A stretch of 64,000 bases of DNA from Adlercreutzia faecimuris (GTDB taxonomy: Bacteria; Actinomycetota; Coriobacteriia; Coriobacteriales; Eggerthellaceae), in contig NZ_JAJMLW010000003.1 in the NCBI RefSeq assembly GCF_022669055.1, forward strand, positions 434,001-498,000. The letters are read 5' to 3'. The stretch's first letter is position 1. Every line of letters begins with the position of its first letter. A model generated the notes under the pieces. It saw only the letters and a program-made list of their open reading frames with translations. It searched no databases and had not been told where the DNA came from. The position numbers were made by a program, and so were the translations under genes. Positions 24,097 through 32,394 of the stretch are shown here, one piece after another.

Positions 24097-24900
24097 ATGA
24101 ACAAGAGCGACTACGTGGAGAAGAAGCTGGCGAAGGGGAGCGTGCGCGTCTACGAGCGCGACGGCGTGCGGCTCCACGCCTACCAGACGAACGACCCCAT
24201 CGACGACGAGGTGTTCGTCGTCGAGCGCGGCGGGCGCGGGCTCGTCATCGAGTACCCGCCCTTCTTCGAGAACATCGAGGAGCTCACGCGGTACCTGGCC
24301 GACGCGGGCGTCGAGGTCGAGGGCATCCTGGCCGCCTACCACATGGCCGGCGCCAGCTTCCTGCCCGGCACGCCGGTCTACGCGACGGCCTCGGCCGACG
24401 CCTACGGTCACGAGGGCGGCGGCAAGGCGCTCATCGACGGCTTCGCCGCCGCCTTCGGCGACGCGTTCGACAGCGCGGTCCCCGCAGTCACGAACGTGCT
24501 CGGGGCGGGCCCCGTTGAGATCGCCGGCATCACCGTGAACGTCCTGCCCAACGACGAGGCGTTCGACGTCGAGATCCCCGCGCTGGGCGCCGTGTACATG
24601 CACATGCTCGGGCACGACTGCCACTCCATCGTGGCGGGCGCCGCCCACGCCGACGCGATCATCGCGCAGCTTGAGGGCTACCTGGCCGACGGCGTCGACC
24701 TCGTGCTCACGAGCCACTACACGCCGGAGGACCTGAAGGACGTGCAGGCCAAGATCGACTACCTCGAGGACCTGAAGGCCATCGCGGCCCGAAGCGCCGA
24801 CGCCGCCGCGTTCAAGGCCGCCGTCGAGGGGGCCTACCCCGCCTACGCGGGCCAGAACTACCTGGACATGACGACGGGCTTCTTCTTCCCGGAGGGCTAG
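24097..24900 (+). CDS. Metallo-beta-lactamase-fold-like protein lacking the metal motif
   Basis: A 267-residue protein whose strand order resembles the beta-lactamase superfamily: VFVVERGGRGLVIEYPPFFE, then AAYHMAGASFLPG where HxHxDH would lie, MLGHDCHSIV in the position of the second ligand and LTSHYTPEDL near the C-terminus. The canonical HxHxDH is absent, so hydrolase activity is doubtful. The start ATG 24097 overlaps another ATG at 24092 in a different frame and is preceded by GAGAGAAAGG. It is followed 4 nt later by a nitroreductase and then a sirtuin remnant, forming an operon. Function unknown. Confidence 0.65.
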   Translation: MNKSDYVEKKLAKGSVRVYERDGVRLHAYQTNDPIDDEVFVVERGGRGLVIEYPPFFENIEELTRYLADAGVEVEGILAAYHMAGASFLPGTPVYATASADAYGHEGGGKALIDGFAAAFGDAFDSAVPAVTNVLGAGPVEIAGITVNVLPNDEAFDVEIPALGAVYMHMLGHDCHSIVAGAAHADAIIAQLEGYLADGVDLVLTSHYTPEDLKDVQAKIDYLEDLKAIAARSADAAAFKAAVEGAYPAYAGQNYLDMTTGFFFPEG

Positions 24901-24904
24901 CCGC

Positions 24905-25558
24905 ATGAACCAGCCCAACGAGGGGCCGACGCTGGAAGGGGGGTTCCCGAGGAGGGGCATCGGGAATCCTCCCCACGTCGCCGAGGCTCCCAACGAGACC
25001 ATAGGCACGCTCCTGGATCGGCGCACCATACGCCGCTTCCGGGACGAGCCCGTCGACCCCGGGTGCCTGGACGTCATCGTCGACGTGGGCCTGCGCGCGG
25101 CCAACGCCGGCGGGTGCCAGGCACCGATCCTCCTCGTCAGCCAGGACGTGGAGGCGAACCTCATGCTCGGCCGCATATCGAACGACCTGTACGACGAGGG
25201 CTACTACCCCGTCTCGAGCGCGCAGCCCTCGACGGCGTGCATGGCCGGGCGGCGAAACGCCTTCTACGACGCGCCCGTGGTCATCACGGTGTTCACGCCG
25301 CGGGGCTGGTCCTACGCGCCGCTCGACGCGGGCGTGTGCGTCGCGAACATGATGAACGCCGCGTGGTCGCTCGGGCTGGGGAGCTGCGTCGTCAGCCGCG
25401 CCGCGCGCACCTTCGCGACCGACGCGGGCCGGGGCCTCGCGGCGCGCGCGGGCATCCCGGACGACTACGAGGCGCAGGTCCACCTGGTGGTCGGCGTGCC
25501 CGAGAGCACCGACGCCGACCCCCGCGGGCTCTACCCGAACCGGGTGGCGTGGCTATGA
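24905..25558 (+). CDS. Nitroreductase family protein
   Basis: A 217-residue protein with the RRTIRRFRDEPVDPGCL N-terminal block of FMN-binding nitroreductases, AANAGGCQ in the FMN site, and DAGVCVANMMNAAWSLGLGSC helix (residues 140-160). It is expected to be a homodimeric FMN enzyme using NAD(P)H on nitro, quinone or unsaturated substrates. About 35 extra residues precede the core; an internal start is possible but the chosen ATG lies 4 nt after the previous stop, in keeping with coupling. It overlaps the following sirtuin remnant by 4 nt (ATGA). Confidence 0.88.
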   Translation: MNQPNEGPTLEGGFPRRGIGNPPHVAEAPNETIGTLLDRRTIRRFRDEPVDPGCLDVIVDVGLRAANAGGCQAPILLVSQDVEANLMLGRISNDLYDEGYYPVSSAQPSTACMAGRRNAFYDAPVVITVFTPRGWSYAPLDAGVCVANMMNAAWSLGLGSCVVSRAARTFATDAGRGLAARAGIPDDYEAQVHLVVGVPESTDADPRGLYPNRVAWL

Positions 25559-25914
25559 GCACGGCGGGAAGGGCGGCGCGGCTGGCCGAGGAGCTCGCGG
25601 CGGCCGAGGCGGTCGTGGTCGGCGCCGGCGCGGGGCTCTCCACGGCGGCCGGCCTCGCCTACTCGGGCGAGCGCTTCGAGCGCTACTTCGGCGACTTCGC
25701 GCGGCGCCACGGCTTTTGCGACATGTACTCCGGCGGCTTCTTCCCCTACGAGACGCCGGGCGAGCGCTGGGCGTTCTGGAGCCGCTACGTCTGGATCAAC
25801 CGCTACGCGCCCATCCCGGGGAGCGCCTACGACGACCTGCGCGACCTCGTCGCGGGCAAGGACGCCTTCGTCATCACCACGAACGTGGACAACGGGGGGA
25901 CAACGGGGACGTAG
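25555..25914 (+). pseudogene. Truncated sirtuin (Sir2 family, class M-like), cut by REP sequence
   Basis: The 119-residue frame has an N-terminal sirtuin half: VVVGAGAGLSTAAGLAYSGE (NAD-binding GAG), DMYSGGFFPYETPGERWAFW, WSRYVWINRYAPIP and FVITTNVDN, where intact proteins read TTNVDHQF and go on for another 150 or so residues. Directly after TTNVD the frame enters a REP-type repeat (25887-25924) and stops at TAG inside it. The zinc-binding and C-terminal parts are missing from the region, since the next gene ends at 25960. The segment resembles class M sirtuins, linked elsewhere to protein ADP-ribosylation, though that subgroup call is moderate. Overlap with the nitroreductase stop suggests the gene was once functional and coupled. 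Confidence 0.75.
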
Positions 25915-25924
25915 GATGTTGTCC
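25887..25924 (+). repeat. REP-like repeat copy A
   Basis: Core GGACAAC (25898-25904), GGGGACGTAGGAT, GTTGTCC (25918-25924): a 7-bp inverted repeat around a conserved 13-nt centre, preceded by an extra GGACAACGGGG. The same core lies at the RAYT gene ends (copies B and C) and at copy D. It sits at the end of the truncated sirtuin and between convergent genes. Confidence 0.85.
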
Positions 25925-25959
25925 GCTCGCCGTTGTCCGCGCGCGCCGGGCGCCGGCGG

Positions 25960-26745
25960 CTAGCCCTCCTCGCGGCCCTCGGCCAGCTCGTTGCGCTCGA
26001 GGGCCGTCATGACCTGGGCCGTCACCAGGGATATGAGCGCCAGGCTGGCGCTGCCCACATCCCCGGCCGAGCAGTCGACGGCCACGACCCCCAGGACGCG
26101 CCCCTTCATGCCCAGGGGCAGGTACTTCTCCCTGCCCTCGCCGCCCGGCTCGCCGTAGCCGGTCGGGGAGCGCTGCTCGAAGCACTCGCGGGCCGCGGCG
26201 GGCTGGTCGGGCCCCGGCTCTCCCAGGGTGATGGCGACGTCGCGGCCGAGGGCCGGCGCCAGGAAGTCGCGCGCGACGCGGCAGGCCTCCTGCGGGGTGG
26301 CGCTCTCGTAGAGCCCGGTGGCGAGCCGGCCCAGCTGGCCGAGGGCCCGCGACAGCCGCTCGGCCTCCTGCAGCTGCCGGCTCATCCGGTGGGTGATGAC
26401 GCCCATGATGAGTGCCACGGCCAGGAAGACGGCCAGCGCCACCACGTCGGTGCGGCTCAGCACCTTCAGCTCCATGACGGGCGCGGTGAACAGGAAGTCG
26501 TAGGACAGCAGGTAGGCCACGCCGAGGACGGCGCCGCACAGGCCCGAGTCGGTCTCGAGGCTGGCGATGAGCACCCCCAGGACGAAGACGGGGAAGACCG
26601 TGAGCGTGCTCACCCCCAGGAGGGAGAGCCCCCATACGGCGGCCAGGCCGGCGGCGTAGAGCAGGGCGAGGACGATCGCGTCGCGGACGAGGCGCCGCGC
26701 GGGGGCGGCGAGCCGCGGCTTTCGGGACGTGGCGCTAGCGGCCAT
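25960..26745 (-). CDS. KdpD-like membrane protein with DUF4118 and GAF-like domain, no kinase
   Basis: A 261-residue protein: four membrane spans in residues 15-120 (DAIVLALLYAAGLAAVWGL and TDVVALAVFLAVALIMGVI among them), as in the DUF4118 membrane unit of KdpD, then a helical linker and a GAF-like domain (about 140-255). The histidine-kinase domains that follow in KdpD are absent. The start at 26745, with GGAGAGGAG upstream, lies inside the 3' end of the Trk channel gene (11-nt overlap). Its position as the last gene of a potassium-uptake operon suggests a role sensing ions or modulating transport, unproven. Confidence 0.8.
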   Translation of the reverse strand: MAASATSRKPRLAAPARRLVRDAIVLALLYAAGLAAVWGLSLLGVSTLTVFPVFVLGVLIASLETDSGLCGAVLGVAYLLSYDFLFTAPVMELKVLSRTDVVALAVFLAVALIMGVITHRMSRQLQEAERLSRALGQLGRLATGLYESATPQEACRVARDFLAPALGRDVAITLGEPGPDQPAAARECFEQRSPTGYGEPGGEGREKYLPLGMKGRVLGVVAVDCSAGDVGSASLALISLVTAQVMTALERNELAEGREEG

Positions 26746-28270
26746 GGCTGGCTCCTCTCCGGATGAGGGACACAAGGCCCTCGATTCCCAGGAACAGGGG
26801 GATGATCTCGAGACGGCCCAAGAGCATGCCGGCGGATCCTATCAGAAGCGGCGCCGGGGCGCTCTCGGCGCCGAGGAAGCCGGTGCCGACCCCGGTGCTG
26901 CCCAGGCACGACGCGAAGTCGAAGACGCCCTCCTGGAGGCTGGCGCCGCACAGGATGAGCAGGAACGCGCCCCCGCCGAGCACCAGCAGGTACAGCGCGA
27001 CGAACGTCTGGGCCTCGGCCACGTCGTCGTCGGAGAGCGCCGAGCGCCGGCCGAAGCGGTTCACCTTGACGCTGGTCACGTGGCGCCGGTTCCCGTAGCG
27101 CCGGCGCAGGTCGTGGCCGAGGCCCAGGCTGGCGACGGCCACGCGGTAGAGCTTGATGCCGCCCGAGGTGGAGCGCGCCTCGGCGCCCACGAGCATGAGC
27201 AAAAGGATCACGAACAGCGGCGCCGGGCCCAGCGCGGCGAAGGAGGGGATGGTCTGGAACCCCGTGGACGTCAGCACCGACACGGCCTGGAAGGCGCCCT
27301 GGCGCAGCGCCGCGCCGACGTCTCCGCTGATCCCCTCCGCCAGGAAGAACCCCGCCAGCACCAGGGCGGCGAGCGCGGATATGCCGAAGAGCATCGGCGT
27401 CTCGATGTGGGTGGCAAACGCCTTGAGCCGGCCCCTCAGCAGCAGGAACAGCAGCAGGAAGTTCGTCCCGCCGGCCAGCATGAGCACGATGGTGATGACC
27501 TCTATGGCGGGGCTGTCCCAGTAGGCGATGCTGTCCCCGTGGGTGGCGAACCCGCCCGTGGGCACGGCGCACATGGATATGTTGAGGGCGTCGAAGGGGG
27601 TCATGCCGGCCAGCCAGTACGCCACCGCCCCGCCGATGATGAGCCCGTTGTAGATGAGCAGGATCATGCGGGCGGTCTTGGCGGCGCTCGGCAGCAGGTG
27701 GTCGGTGTGGCCCTCGGCGTTGTAGACCCCCAACCCGCCCGTCTGGGTGACCAGGCAGGTGAGGATCAGCACCAGGCCGACGCCGCCGAGGTAGCAGGTC
27801 AGGCTGCGGTGAAACAGGAAGATGGCGGGGCAGCTGTCGACGTCGACGACGCTCAGGCCGGTGGTGGTCAGCCCGCTCGTCGACTCGAACAGCGCCTGGG
27901 CGGGGGAGAGCATCCCGGCGGCCAGGTAGGGCAGCGCGTAGACGGCGATGGCGAAGAGCCAGACGAGCACCGTGCAGGCGGCGGCCTGCCTCCGCGAGAG
28001 GCGCGCGCCGGGGTCGGGGCGGGGCGAGGCGAAGTACACGAGGTAGCCCGCGACGGCGGCGCCGAGGCCCGGGAAGATGAAGCACGGCGCGAGGGACGCC
28101 TCGTCGGGGTAGGCGGGGATCACCGCCAGCGGGACGAGGCCCGCCATGCCGACGAACATGGCGGCGACGCCGAGGTAGCGGGCGAGGAGGGGGAGGCACC
28201 GCGGGCGGCCTCCCTCCGGCTTGCCGAGGACGAGGGCCGGCAGGGCCGTCGTGTTGCCGGGGCGCGCCAT
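26735..28270 (-). CDS. trkH: Potassium uptake membrane subunit, TrkH/KtrB family
   Basis: A 511-residue integral membrane protein with the four-fold pore-loop pattern: STSGLTTTGLS, AVPTGGFATHG, SVLTSTGFQT and SCLGSTGVGTGF, each with the TGF/TTG glycine of the filter. TrkH/KtrB channels import K+ under control of cytoplasmic TrkA-type RCK proteins. The start at 28270 (ATG after GCGCCATGGCGC) was preferred because the upstream in-frame extension runs inside the preceding TrkA gene; a 4-nt gap separates it from that stop. The operon is trkA1-trkA2-trkH-KdpD-like. Confidence 0.93.
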   Translation of the reverse strand: MARPGNTTALPALVLGKPEGGRPRCLPLLARYLGVAAMFVGMAGLVPLAVIPAYPDEASLAPCFIFPGLGAAVAGYLVYFASPRPDPGARLSRRQAAACTVLVWLFAIAVYALPYLAAGMLSPAQALFESTSGLTTTGLSVVDVDSCPAIFLFHRSLTCYLGGVGLVLILTCLVTQTGGLGVYNAEGHTDHLLPSAAKTARMILLIYNGLIIGGAVAYWLAGMTPFDALNISMCAVPTGGFATHGDSIAYWDSPAIEVITIVLMLAGGTNFLLLFLLLRGRLKAFATHIETPMLFGISALAALVLAGFFLAEGISGDVGAALRQGAFQAVSVLTSTGFQTIPSFAALGPAPLFVILLLMLVGAEARSTSGGIKLYRVAVASLGLGHDLRRRYGNRRHVTSVKVNRFGRRSALSDDDVAEAQTFVALYLLVLGGGAFLLILCGASLQEGVFDFASCLGSTGVGTGFLGAESAPAPLLIGSAGMLLGRLEIIPLFLGIEGLVSLIRRGASHGR

Positions 28271-28274
28271 GGCG

Positions 28275-28802
28275 CTACGCCCGGTCTTTGCCGATGCGGT
28301 GCCAGGATCCGAGGATCGAGCGGATCGAGGGCTCACCGCCATCGTCGGCGTCGGCGGGCGCGCCCGCGTTGGGGCCGGCGCCCTCTGGGGCCTCCCAGGC
28401 GGCCGGATCCATGGCGGAGCGGATGGCCTGGGCCACGGTGGCCGTGGCGCTGATGGCCGCCGTGACGCCCAGCTGGCGGAAGATCCGCGTGTTCTCGGGG
28501 TTGGACACGATGCACAGCTGGAGCCGGATGCCCAGGAAGCGCTTGGCGATCTGGCAGATGGCCAGGTTGTCGGCGTCGAGGCCGGTGAGGGCCACGATGG
28601 CGTCGAAGCCGGCCACGCCCGCGTCCTCCAGGACGGAAAGCTTCATCCCGTCGCCCCAGATCACCGTTCCCTCGTGGCGGCTCGAGAGGTACTCGCAGAA
28701 GCGGCGATCGTCGTGGATGACCACCACGGTGTCGGCCGTCTCGGCCAGGGCGCCCATGAGGTAGTCGGTCCGGGCGCGCCCGCCCACGATGACCACCCTC
28801 AT
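28275..28802 (-). CDS. TrkA-type RCK protein, second copy
   Basis: A 175-residue protein with a single TrkA_N/RCK nucleotide-binding fold: VVIVGGRARTDYLMGAL, VVVIHDDRRFCEYL (acidic residue after the second strand), VALTGLDADNLAICQIAKRF. The glycine motif is degenerate (GGRART instead of GxGxxG), so NAD binding may be weakened. A 45-residue Ala/Gly-rich tail replaces the usual TrkA_C domain. Its ATG overlaps the stop of the first TrkA gene (ATGA). Confidence 0.87.
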   Translation of the reverse strand: MRVVIVGGRARTDYLMGALAETADTVVVIHDDRRFCEYLSSRHEGTVIWGDGMKLSVLEDAGVAGFDAIVALTGLDADNLAICQIAKRFLGIRLQLCIVSNPENTRIFRQLGVTAAISATATVAQAIRSAMDPAAWEAPEGAGPNAGAPADADDGGEPSIRSILGSWHRIGKDRA

Positions 28803-29230
28803 CGCCCCTCGCCTCCCCGCGCAAGCCCGGTGAGGCTGAAGAACTCCTCCTCGCAGACGCGGTGGGGGCAGATGGGGGAGATGCCCCGGTCCTCGAGGAT
28901 CTGCACGAGGGCCTCGTCCTCCACGAGCGGCAGCACGTGGCGGACTCCGAACACCTCGCTGGCGAGCTCGGCGATGAGGAGGTTGGTGGCGTCGTCGCCG
29001 GTGGCGGCCACCAGGTGCGTGGCCTCGCGGACGCCGCACTCCTCCAGCGCCTGGGCGCTCCTCCCGTCCCCGGTGAACGTCTCGCCGTCGAAGTCGGGGC
29101 CCAGCTCGTCGAGGGCGTCCTCCTGCATGTCGACCGCTATGACGTCGCCGCCCCCGGCCGACAGGGCCAGGGCCACGCCGGCCCCGAACGTGCTGCATCC
29201 CACCACGATGATCCGCGCGCGCCTCGCCAC
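28799..29230 (-). CDS. TrkA-type RCK protein, first copy
   Basis: A 143-residue single RCK domain: IIVVGCSTFGAGVALALSAGGGDVIAVD with GxSxxGAG, and LVAATGDDATNLLIAELA. There is no TrkA_C domain. Being the operon's first gene and followed by a second single-domain copy, the two may form a hetero-octameric ring in place of one double-domain TrkA. Start ATG 29230 follows GGAGGTGGAGGGCC on the minus strand. Confidence 0.9.
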   Translation of the reverse strand: MARRARIIVVGCSTFGAGVALALSAGGGDVIAVDMQEDALDELGPDFDGETFTGDGRSAQALEECGVREATHLVAATGDDATNLLIAELASEVFGVRHVLPLVEDEALVQILEDRGISPICPHRVCEEEFFSLTGLARGGEGR

Positions 29231-29460
29231 GGCCCTCCACCTCCTCGTAGTCTTCTTCGGGAGGCAACGCTAAGGCTTCCGCGGGCGCCCCGGCGGCGGA
29301 TCGGGCAATTGTTACTGAGGTCTTTTCGACGGGTTTCGCGCCTGTTTCCCCAGGCGGGCGGCGCGCGGCGCGATCGCGGCCGCGCGGGCGCGCGGGCCTG
29401 GCGGGGGCGTGGGCGCCGCGCGGGCCGGCGGCTGCCGGCCGCGCAGTCGGGGGAGGGGCG

Positions 29461-29805
29461 TCAGCGCCAGATCTTCTGGGCGCGGGGGTCGGCGGCCAGG
29501 CAGAGCTCGCGCAGGGCCTCCAGGTCGGGGCCGTAGTCCTTGTCCGGGTCCTCGCACTCGAGCGTCTCCAGGACGACGAAGTCGAACCCGTCCTCGCCGT
29601 AGCGCTCCCACAGCGCGCTCAGCTGGCGGTTGGGGTGGCCGCCCAGCTCGAGCTTCGCGCGGGCGCTGTTGAAGTCGGCGGGCACGTCCCGCGAGGCGCC
29701 GAGGAACGAGTCGCCCGTCTCGCGGCAGCGCAGCGCGATGACGCCCATCTCCGGGCGGCGGTTCCGGTACGCCTCGATCAGCTCTTTCCGTCGGCTCTTG
29801 TCCAT
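29461..29805 (-). CDS. GIY-YIG-like nuclease-family small protein
   Basis: A 114-residue protein similar in outline to a small GIY-YIG-family group found in Firmicutes and Actinomycetota (RKELIEAYRNRRPEMGVIAL, SFLGASRDVPADFNSARAKL, GGHPNRQLSALWERYG). The literal GIY and YIG tripeptides are replaced (MGVIAL, FLGAS), so nuclease activity is uncertain. Start follows GAGGAGGGGCC. It stands alone, divergent from the FetA-type gene. Function unknown. Confidence 0.75.
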   Translation of the reverse strand: MDKSRRKELIEAYRNRRPEMGVIALRCRETGDSFLGASRDVPADFNSARAKLELGGHPNRQLSALWERYGEDGFDFVVLETLECEDPDKDYGPDLEALRELCLAADPRAQKIWR

Positions 29806-29984
29806 GGCCCCTCCTCACTCGGCATCGTGCGTGACAGCTTAGCAGACTTCCGCCCCGGGGCGCGCGGCGCGGGGCTCTGCTAAACTGGGCGGACGTGGGA
29901 GGCGGCGCCGCCGGAGGAAGGCGGGCGCGAGCGATGAGGCGGCGCGCCAGCCCGGCCGGCACCGCCTCGTGGGAAGGAGTCCCT

Positions 29985-30668
29985 ATGCCGCTTTTCGAGG
30001 CCTGTGACCTGAGCGTCGCCTACGTCGGCGGGGGAGACGGCGCGCCCGTGCGGCTCGCGGGCGTGTCCTTCGGCCTGGAGGCCGGGGCCGTCTACGACCT
30101 CACCGGCCCCTCGGGCGCGGGGAAGTCCATGCTCCTGCGGGCCTGCGCCCGGATGATGCCGCTCGCGGCCGGCCGGCTGCTGCTGGACGGCACGGAGGGC
30201 AACGCCCTCACGTGCCAGGAGTGGCGCCGGCGCGTCTGCCTGGTGCCGCAGCGGGCGTCGCTCGTCCCCGGCACCGTCCGCGACAACCTGCTGGTTCCCT
30301 GGGCGCTCAAGGTGAACCGGGGCCGTCCCGCGCCCTCCGACGCCCAGCTCGCGCAGCTGATGGACGCGGCGCTCCTCGACGTGCCCCTCGACCGGGACGC
30401 CGCGCGGCTCTCGGGCGGCCAGGCGGCCCGCGTGGCGCTCCTGCGCGCCTTCGCCACCCGGCCCCCGGTGCTGCTGCTCGACGAGGTAGACGCCGCGCTC
30501 GACGACGAGTCGGCGCGGGCGGTGGGCGCGCTCACGGCCTCCGTCGCGGCCGAGGGGGCGACGTGCCTGCGCATCCGCCATCGGCCGCCTGACGGCTTCG
30601 CGCGGGGCGTCTTCCGCCTGGAGGGCGGCCGGCTGCGCCCCGGGCTCGGCGCGGAAGGAGACGCGTGA
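29985..30668 (+). CDS. ABC transporter ATP-binding protein, FetA-like
   Basis: A 227-residue ABC ATPase with Walker A GPSGAGKS (about residues 42-49), signature LSGGQAARVALLRA and Walker B VLLLDEVDAALDD. It directly precedes and overlaps a YbbM/FetB membrane protein (TGATG), which with FetA forms an ABC-type exporter connected in E. coli with iron homeostasis and peroxide resistance. ATG 29985 follows GGGAAGGAGTCCCT, a strong ribosome site; the in-frame upstream extension is not conserved-looking. Confidence 0.9.
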   Translation: MPLFEACDLSVAYVGGGDGAPVRLAGVSFGLEAGAVYDLTGPSGAGKSMLLRACARMMPLAAGRLLLDGTEGNALTCQEWRRRVCLVPQRASLVPGTVRDNLLVPWALKVNRGRPAPSDAQLAQLMDAALLDVPLDRDAARLSGGQAARVALLRAFATRPPVLLLDEVDAALDDESARAVGALTASVAAEGATCLRIRHRPPDGFARGVFRLEGGRLRPGLGAEGDA

Positions 30669-31459
30669 TGGACGGCGGCGTCATCGACATCGGCTACCCC
30701 CAGCTCTTCGCCGCCAGCGCCCTCATGCTGGTGGCCGGCTTCGTGTCGTGGAAGCTGGAGCTCGGCCAGGAGAAGAGCATCGCCGTGGCGGCCGTGCGCG
30801 CCTTCGTCCAGCTGCTGGCCATGGGGTTCCTGCTCGTCTACCTGTTCCGCTACCAGACCTGGTGGCTCGTGGCGCTGGTGCTGCTGGCCATGACGCTGTG
30901 CGCCGCGCAGATCGCGGTGAGCCGCGTGCGCAACCAGGTCGGCGGCCTGTGGCTGCCGGTCTTCGCGACGCTGCTCGCGTCGTCCATGACCATCGCGTTC
31001 ATCGTGGTGGAGGGGGTCGTCCAGCCTGACCCGTGGTACAGCGCCCGGCAGCTGGTGCCCATCGCCGGCATGGCGCTGGGCAACACCATGTCGGCCACGG
31101 CCGTGGCCGTCGACCGGCTCTTCGCCGATCTGGACGCCCGCTCCGACGAGATGTTCGCGCTCGTCGCCCTGGGGGCCACGCCGCGCGAGGCGGCCTTCCC
31201 CTCCATCAAGGCGGCGGTGGGCGCGGGGATCCTACCCACGCTGGCCACCATGTGCGCCGCCGGCATCGTGCAGATACCGGGCATGATGAGCGGGCAGATC
31301 CTCGCCGGCGCCGACCCGGTGGTGGCGGCGAAGTACCAGATCGTGGTTCTGCTCATGATGTCGGCCGCCACCACGCTGGCCATCGTGATGATAAGCCTGC
31401 TCACCTTCCGCAAGCGCTTCTCGAGGGAGGGCTACTTCCTCGACCCCGGCCTGCGTTGA
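30668..31459 (+). CDS. FetB-like iron export ABC permease (UPF0014)
   Basis: A 263-residue membrane protein with seven or so spans and the UPF0014 signature: VRAFVQLLAMGFLLVYLF, VPIAGMALGNTMSATAVA, ALGATPREAAFPSIKAAV and QIPGMMSGQILAGADP. The pair with the upstream ATPase matches FetAB. The ATG at 30668 sits inside the ATPase stop (TGATG). RAYT repeat copy B begins 59 nt after its stop and may act as a transcript end. Confidence 0.92.
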   Translation: MDGGVIDIGYPQLFAASALMLVAGFVSWKLELGQEKSIAVAAVRAFVQLLAMGFLLVYLFRYQTWWLVALVLLAMTLCAAQIAVSRVRNQVGGLWLPVFATLLASSMTIAFIVVEGVVQPDPWYSARQLVPIAGMALGNTMSATAVAVDRLFADLDARSDEMFALVALGATPREAAFPSIKAAVGAGILPTLATMCAAGIVQIPGMMSGQILAGADPVVAAKYQIVVLLMMSAATTLAIVMISLLTFRKRFSREGYFLDPGLR

Positions 31460-31517
31460 TCCGCGCCGCCGGCAGGGGAGGGGGAAAGGGGCGCATCCTG
31501 GCCATGCTGGACGGGAC

Positions 31518-31575
31518 AACGGACAACGGGACAACGGGGACGAACGGGACAACGGGGACGTAGGCTATTGTCCCG
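31518..31575 (+). repeat. REP-like repeat copy B (left end of RAYT element)
   Basis: Two tandem GGGACAACGGGGACG units (31528-31542 and 31546-31560) lead into TAGGCTATTGTCCCG; the core hairpin GGGACAA (31546-31552) pairs with TTGTCCC (31568-31574). The last codons and the stop of the RAYT gene lie inside it. Confidence 0.85.
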
Positions 31576-32335
31576 CCTTCGCCCGCGCCTTCGCGACGAC
31601 GCTCTTCGACACGCCCGTCAGGCGCTCGACCTGCCTCACCGAGAGCCCCGCCGCCTTGAGCCGGCAGAGGGCCTCGTCGCGCCGTTCCCTAGGGAGGGCG
31701 GCCACCTCCTCGACGCGAGTCGGCGCGAGCAGCAGGCGCGCGGCTTCCAGCGCGCTGTCGTCGTCCAGCACCCGACGTCCGCGGTTCTCGTCTACGCAGG
31801 GCGCGGATGCGTCACTTGCCTCATGGAAGCGCTTGAATCCCGAGACGCCCCCGAGCATCTCGAGCACGAGAGAGGTGTCGGCCACGGCGGGCTCGCCTGC
31901 ATACTCGCGGTAGCTGCTCCAGGGATAGGACGCCGCGGCGCCGATGCCGGCCTTCTCCGGATTCTGGTGGATGTAGCGGATTACGGTCAGGAGGTACTCG
32001 TCCGTATCCACCGGCTCGCTCTTGAACCTGCCCTGCATGAGGTGGCCGACCCTCCCGTGCCTCTTGTTGAAGCGGAGCGCGTAGGCCGAGTTGACGAGGC
32101 GCATGGACTCCGACAGGTCGGCGAGTCCCATCTTCAGCAGAAGATGTGTATGGTTGCCCATGAGGCACCAGGCGAGGACGGATCCGCCGTGGCCCTCGAC
32201 CTCCCGTTGGAGCAGGTCGAGATAGCACTGGCGGTCGCCGTCGTCCTCGAAGATGAGCTGGCGGCCGACCCCGCGCGACACGACATGGTAGATTCCCGCC
32301 TCGCTCTCACGGCGCGATCTCGACGTCCTGACCAT
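31565..32335 (-). CDS. REP-associated tyrosine transposase (RAYT, Y1_Tnp family)
   Basis: A 256-residue HUH-type transposase. Residues 1-25 hold SEAGIYHVVSRG, the usual RAYT opening; the metal-binding pair is in MGNHTHLLL (His62, His64); QGRFKSE (101-107) and RYIHQNP with candidate catalytic Tyr121 follow. A C-terminal helix-turn-helix-like unit (LSVRQVERLTGVSKSVVAKA) ends two residues before the stop. Start at 32335 was preferred because GGGAGGGACG precedes it and family proteins begin about here; an extension to 32419 would read into the right-end repeat. RAYTs nick and join single-stranded REP DNA and are thought to spread REP sequences. Confidence 0.93.
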   Translation of the reverse strand: MVRTSRSRRESEAGIYHVVSRGVGRQLIFEDDGDRQCYLDLLQREVEGHGGSVLAWCLMGNHTHLLLKMGLADLSESMRLVNSAYALRFNKRHGRVGHLMQGRFKSEPVDTDEYLLTVIRYIHQNPEKAGIGAAASYPWSSYREYAGEPAVADTSLVLEMLGGVSGFKRFHEASDASAPCVDENRGRRVLDDDSALEAARLLLAPTRVEEVAALPRERRDEALCRLKAAGLSVRQVERLTGVSKSVVAKARAKAGQ

Positions 32336-32394
32336 CGTCCCTCCCATCGCTCGATTGCCAAGGAGAGGCGAGCATACCATTGCGCCGCTAGTGA

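Noticed and set aside
26745-26775. A longer start for the KdpD-like gene
   Set aside because: The ribosome site GGAGAGGAG lies between the two ATGs and supports the shorter form.
31511-31575. Tandem GGGACAACGG units as a CRISPR array
   Set aside because: Repeat units are short and adjoin without unique spacers, no cas genes are near, and the same word recurs inverted at the other end of a RAYT gene.
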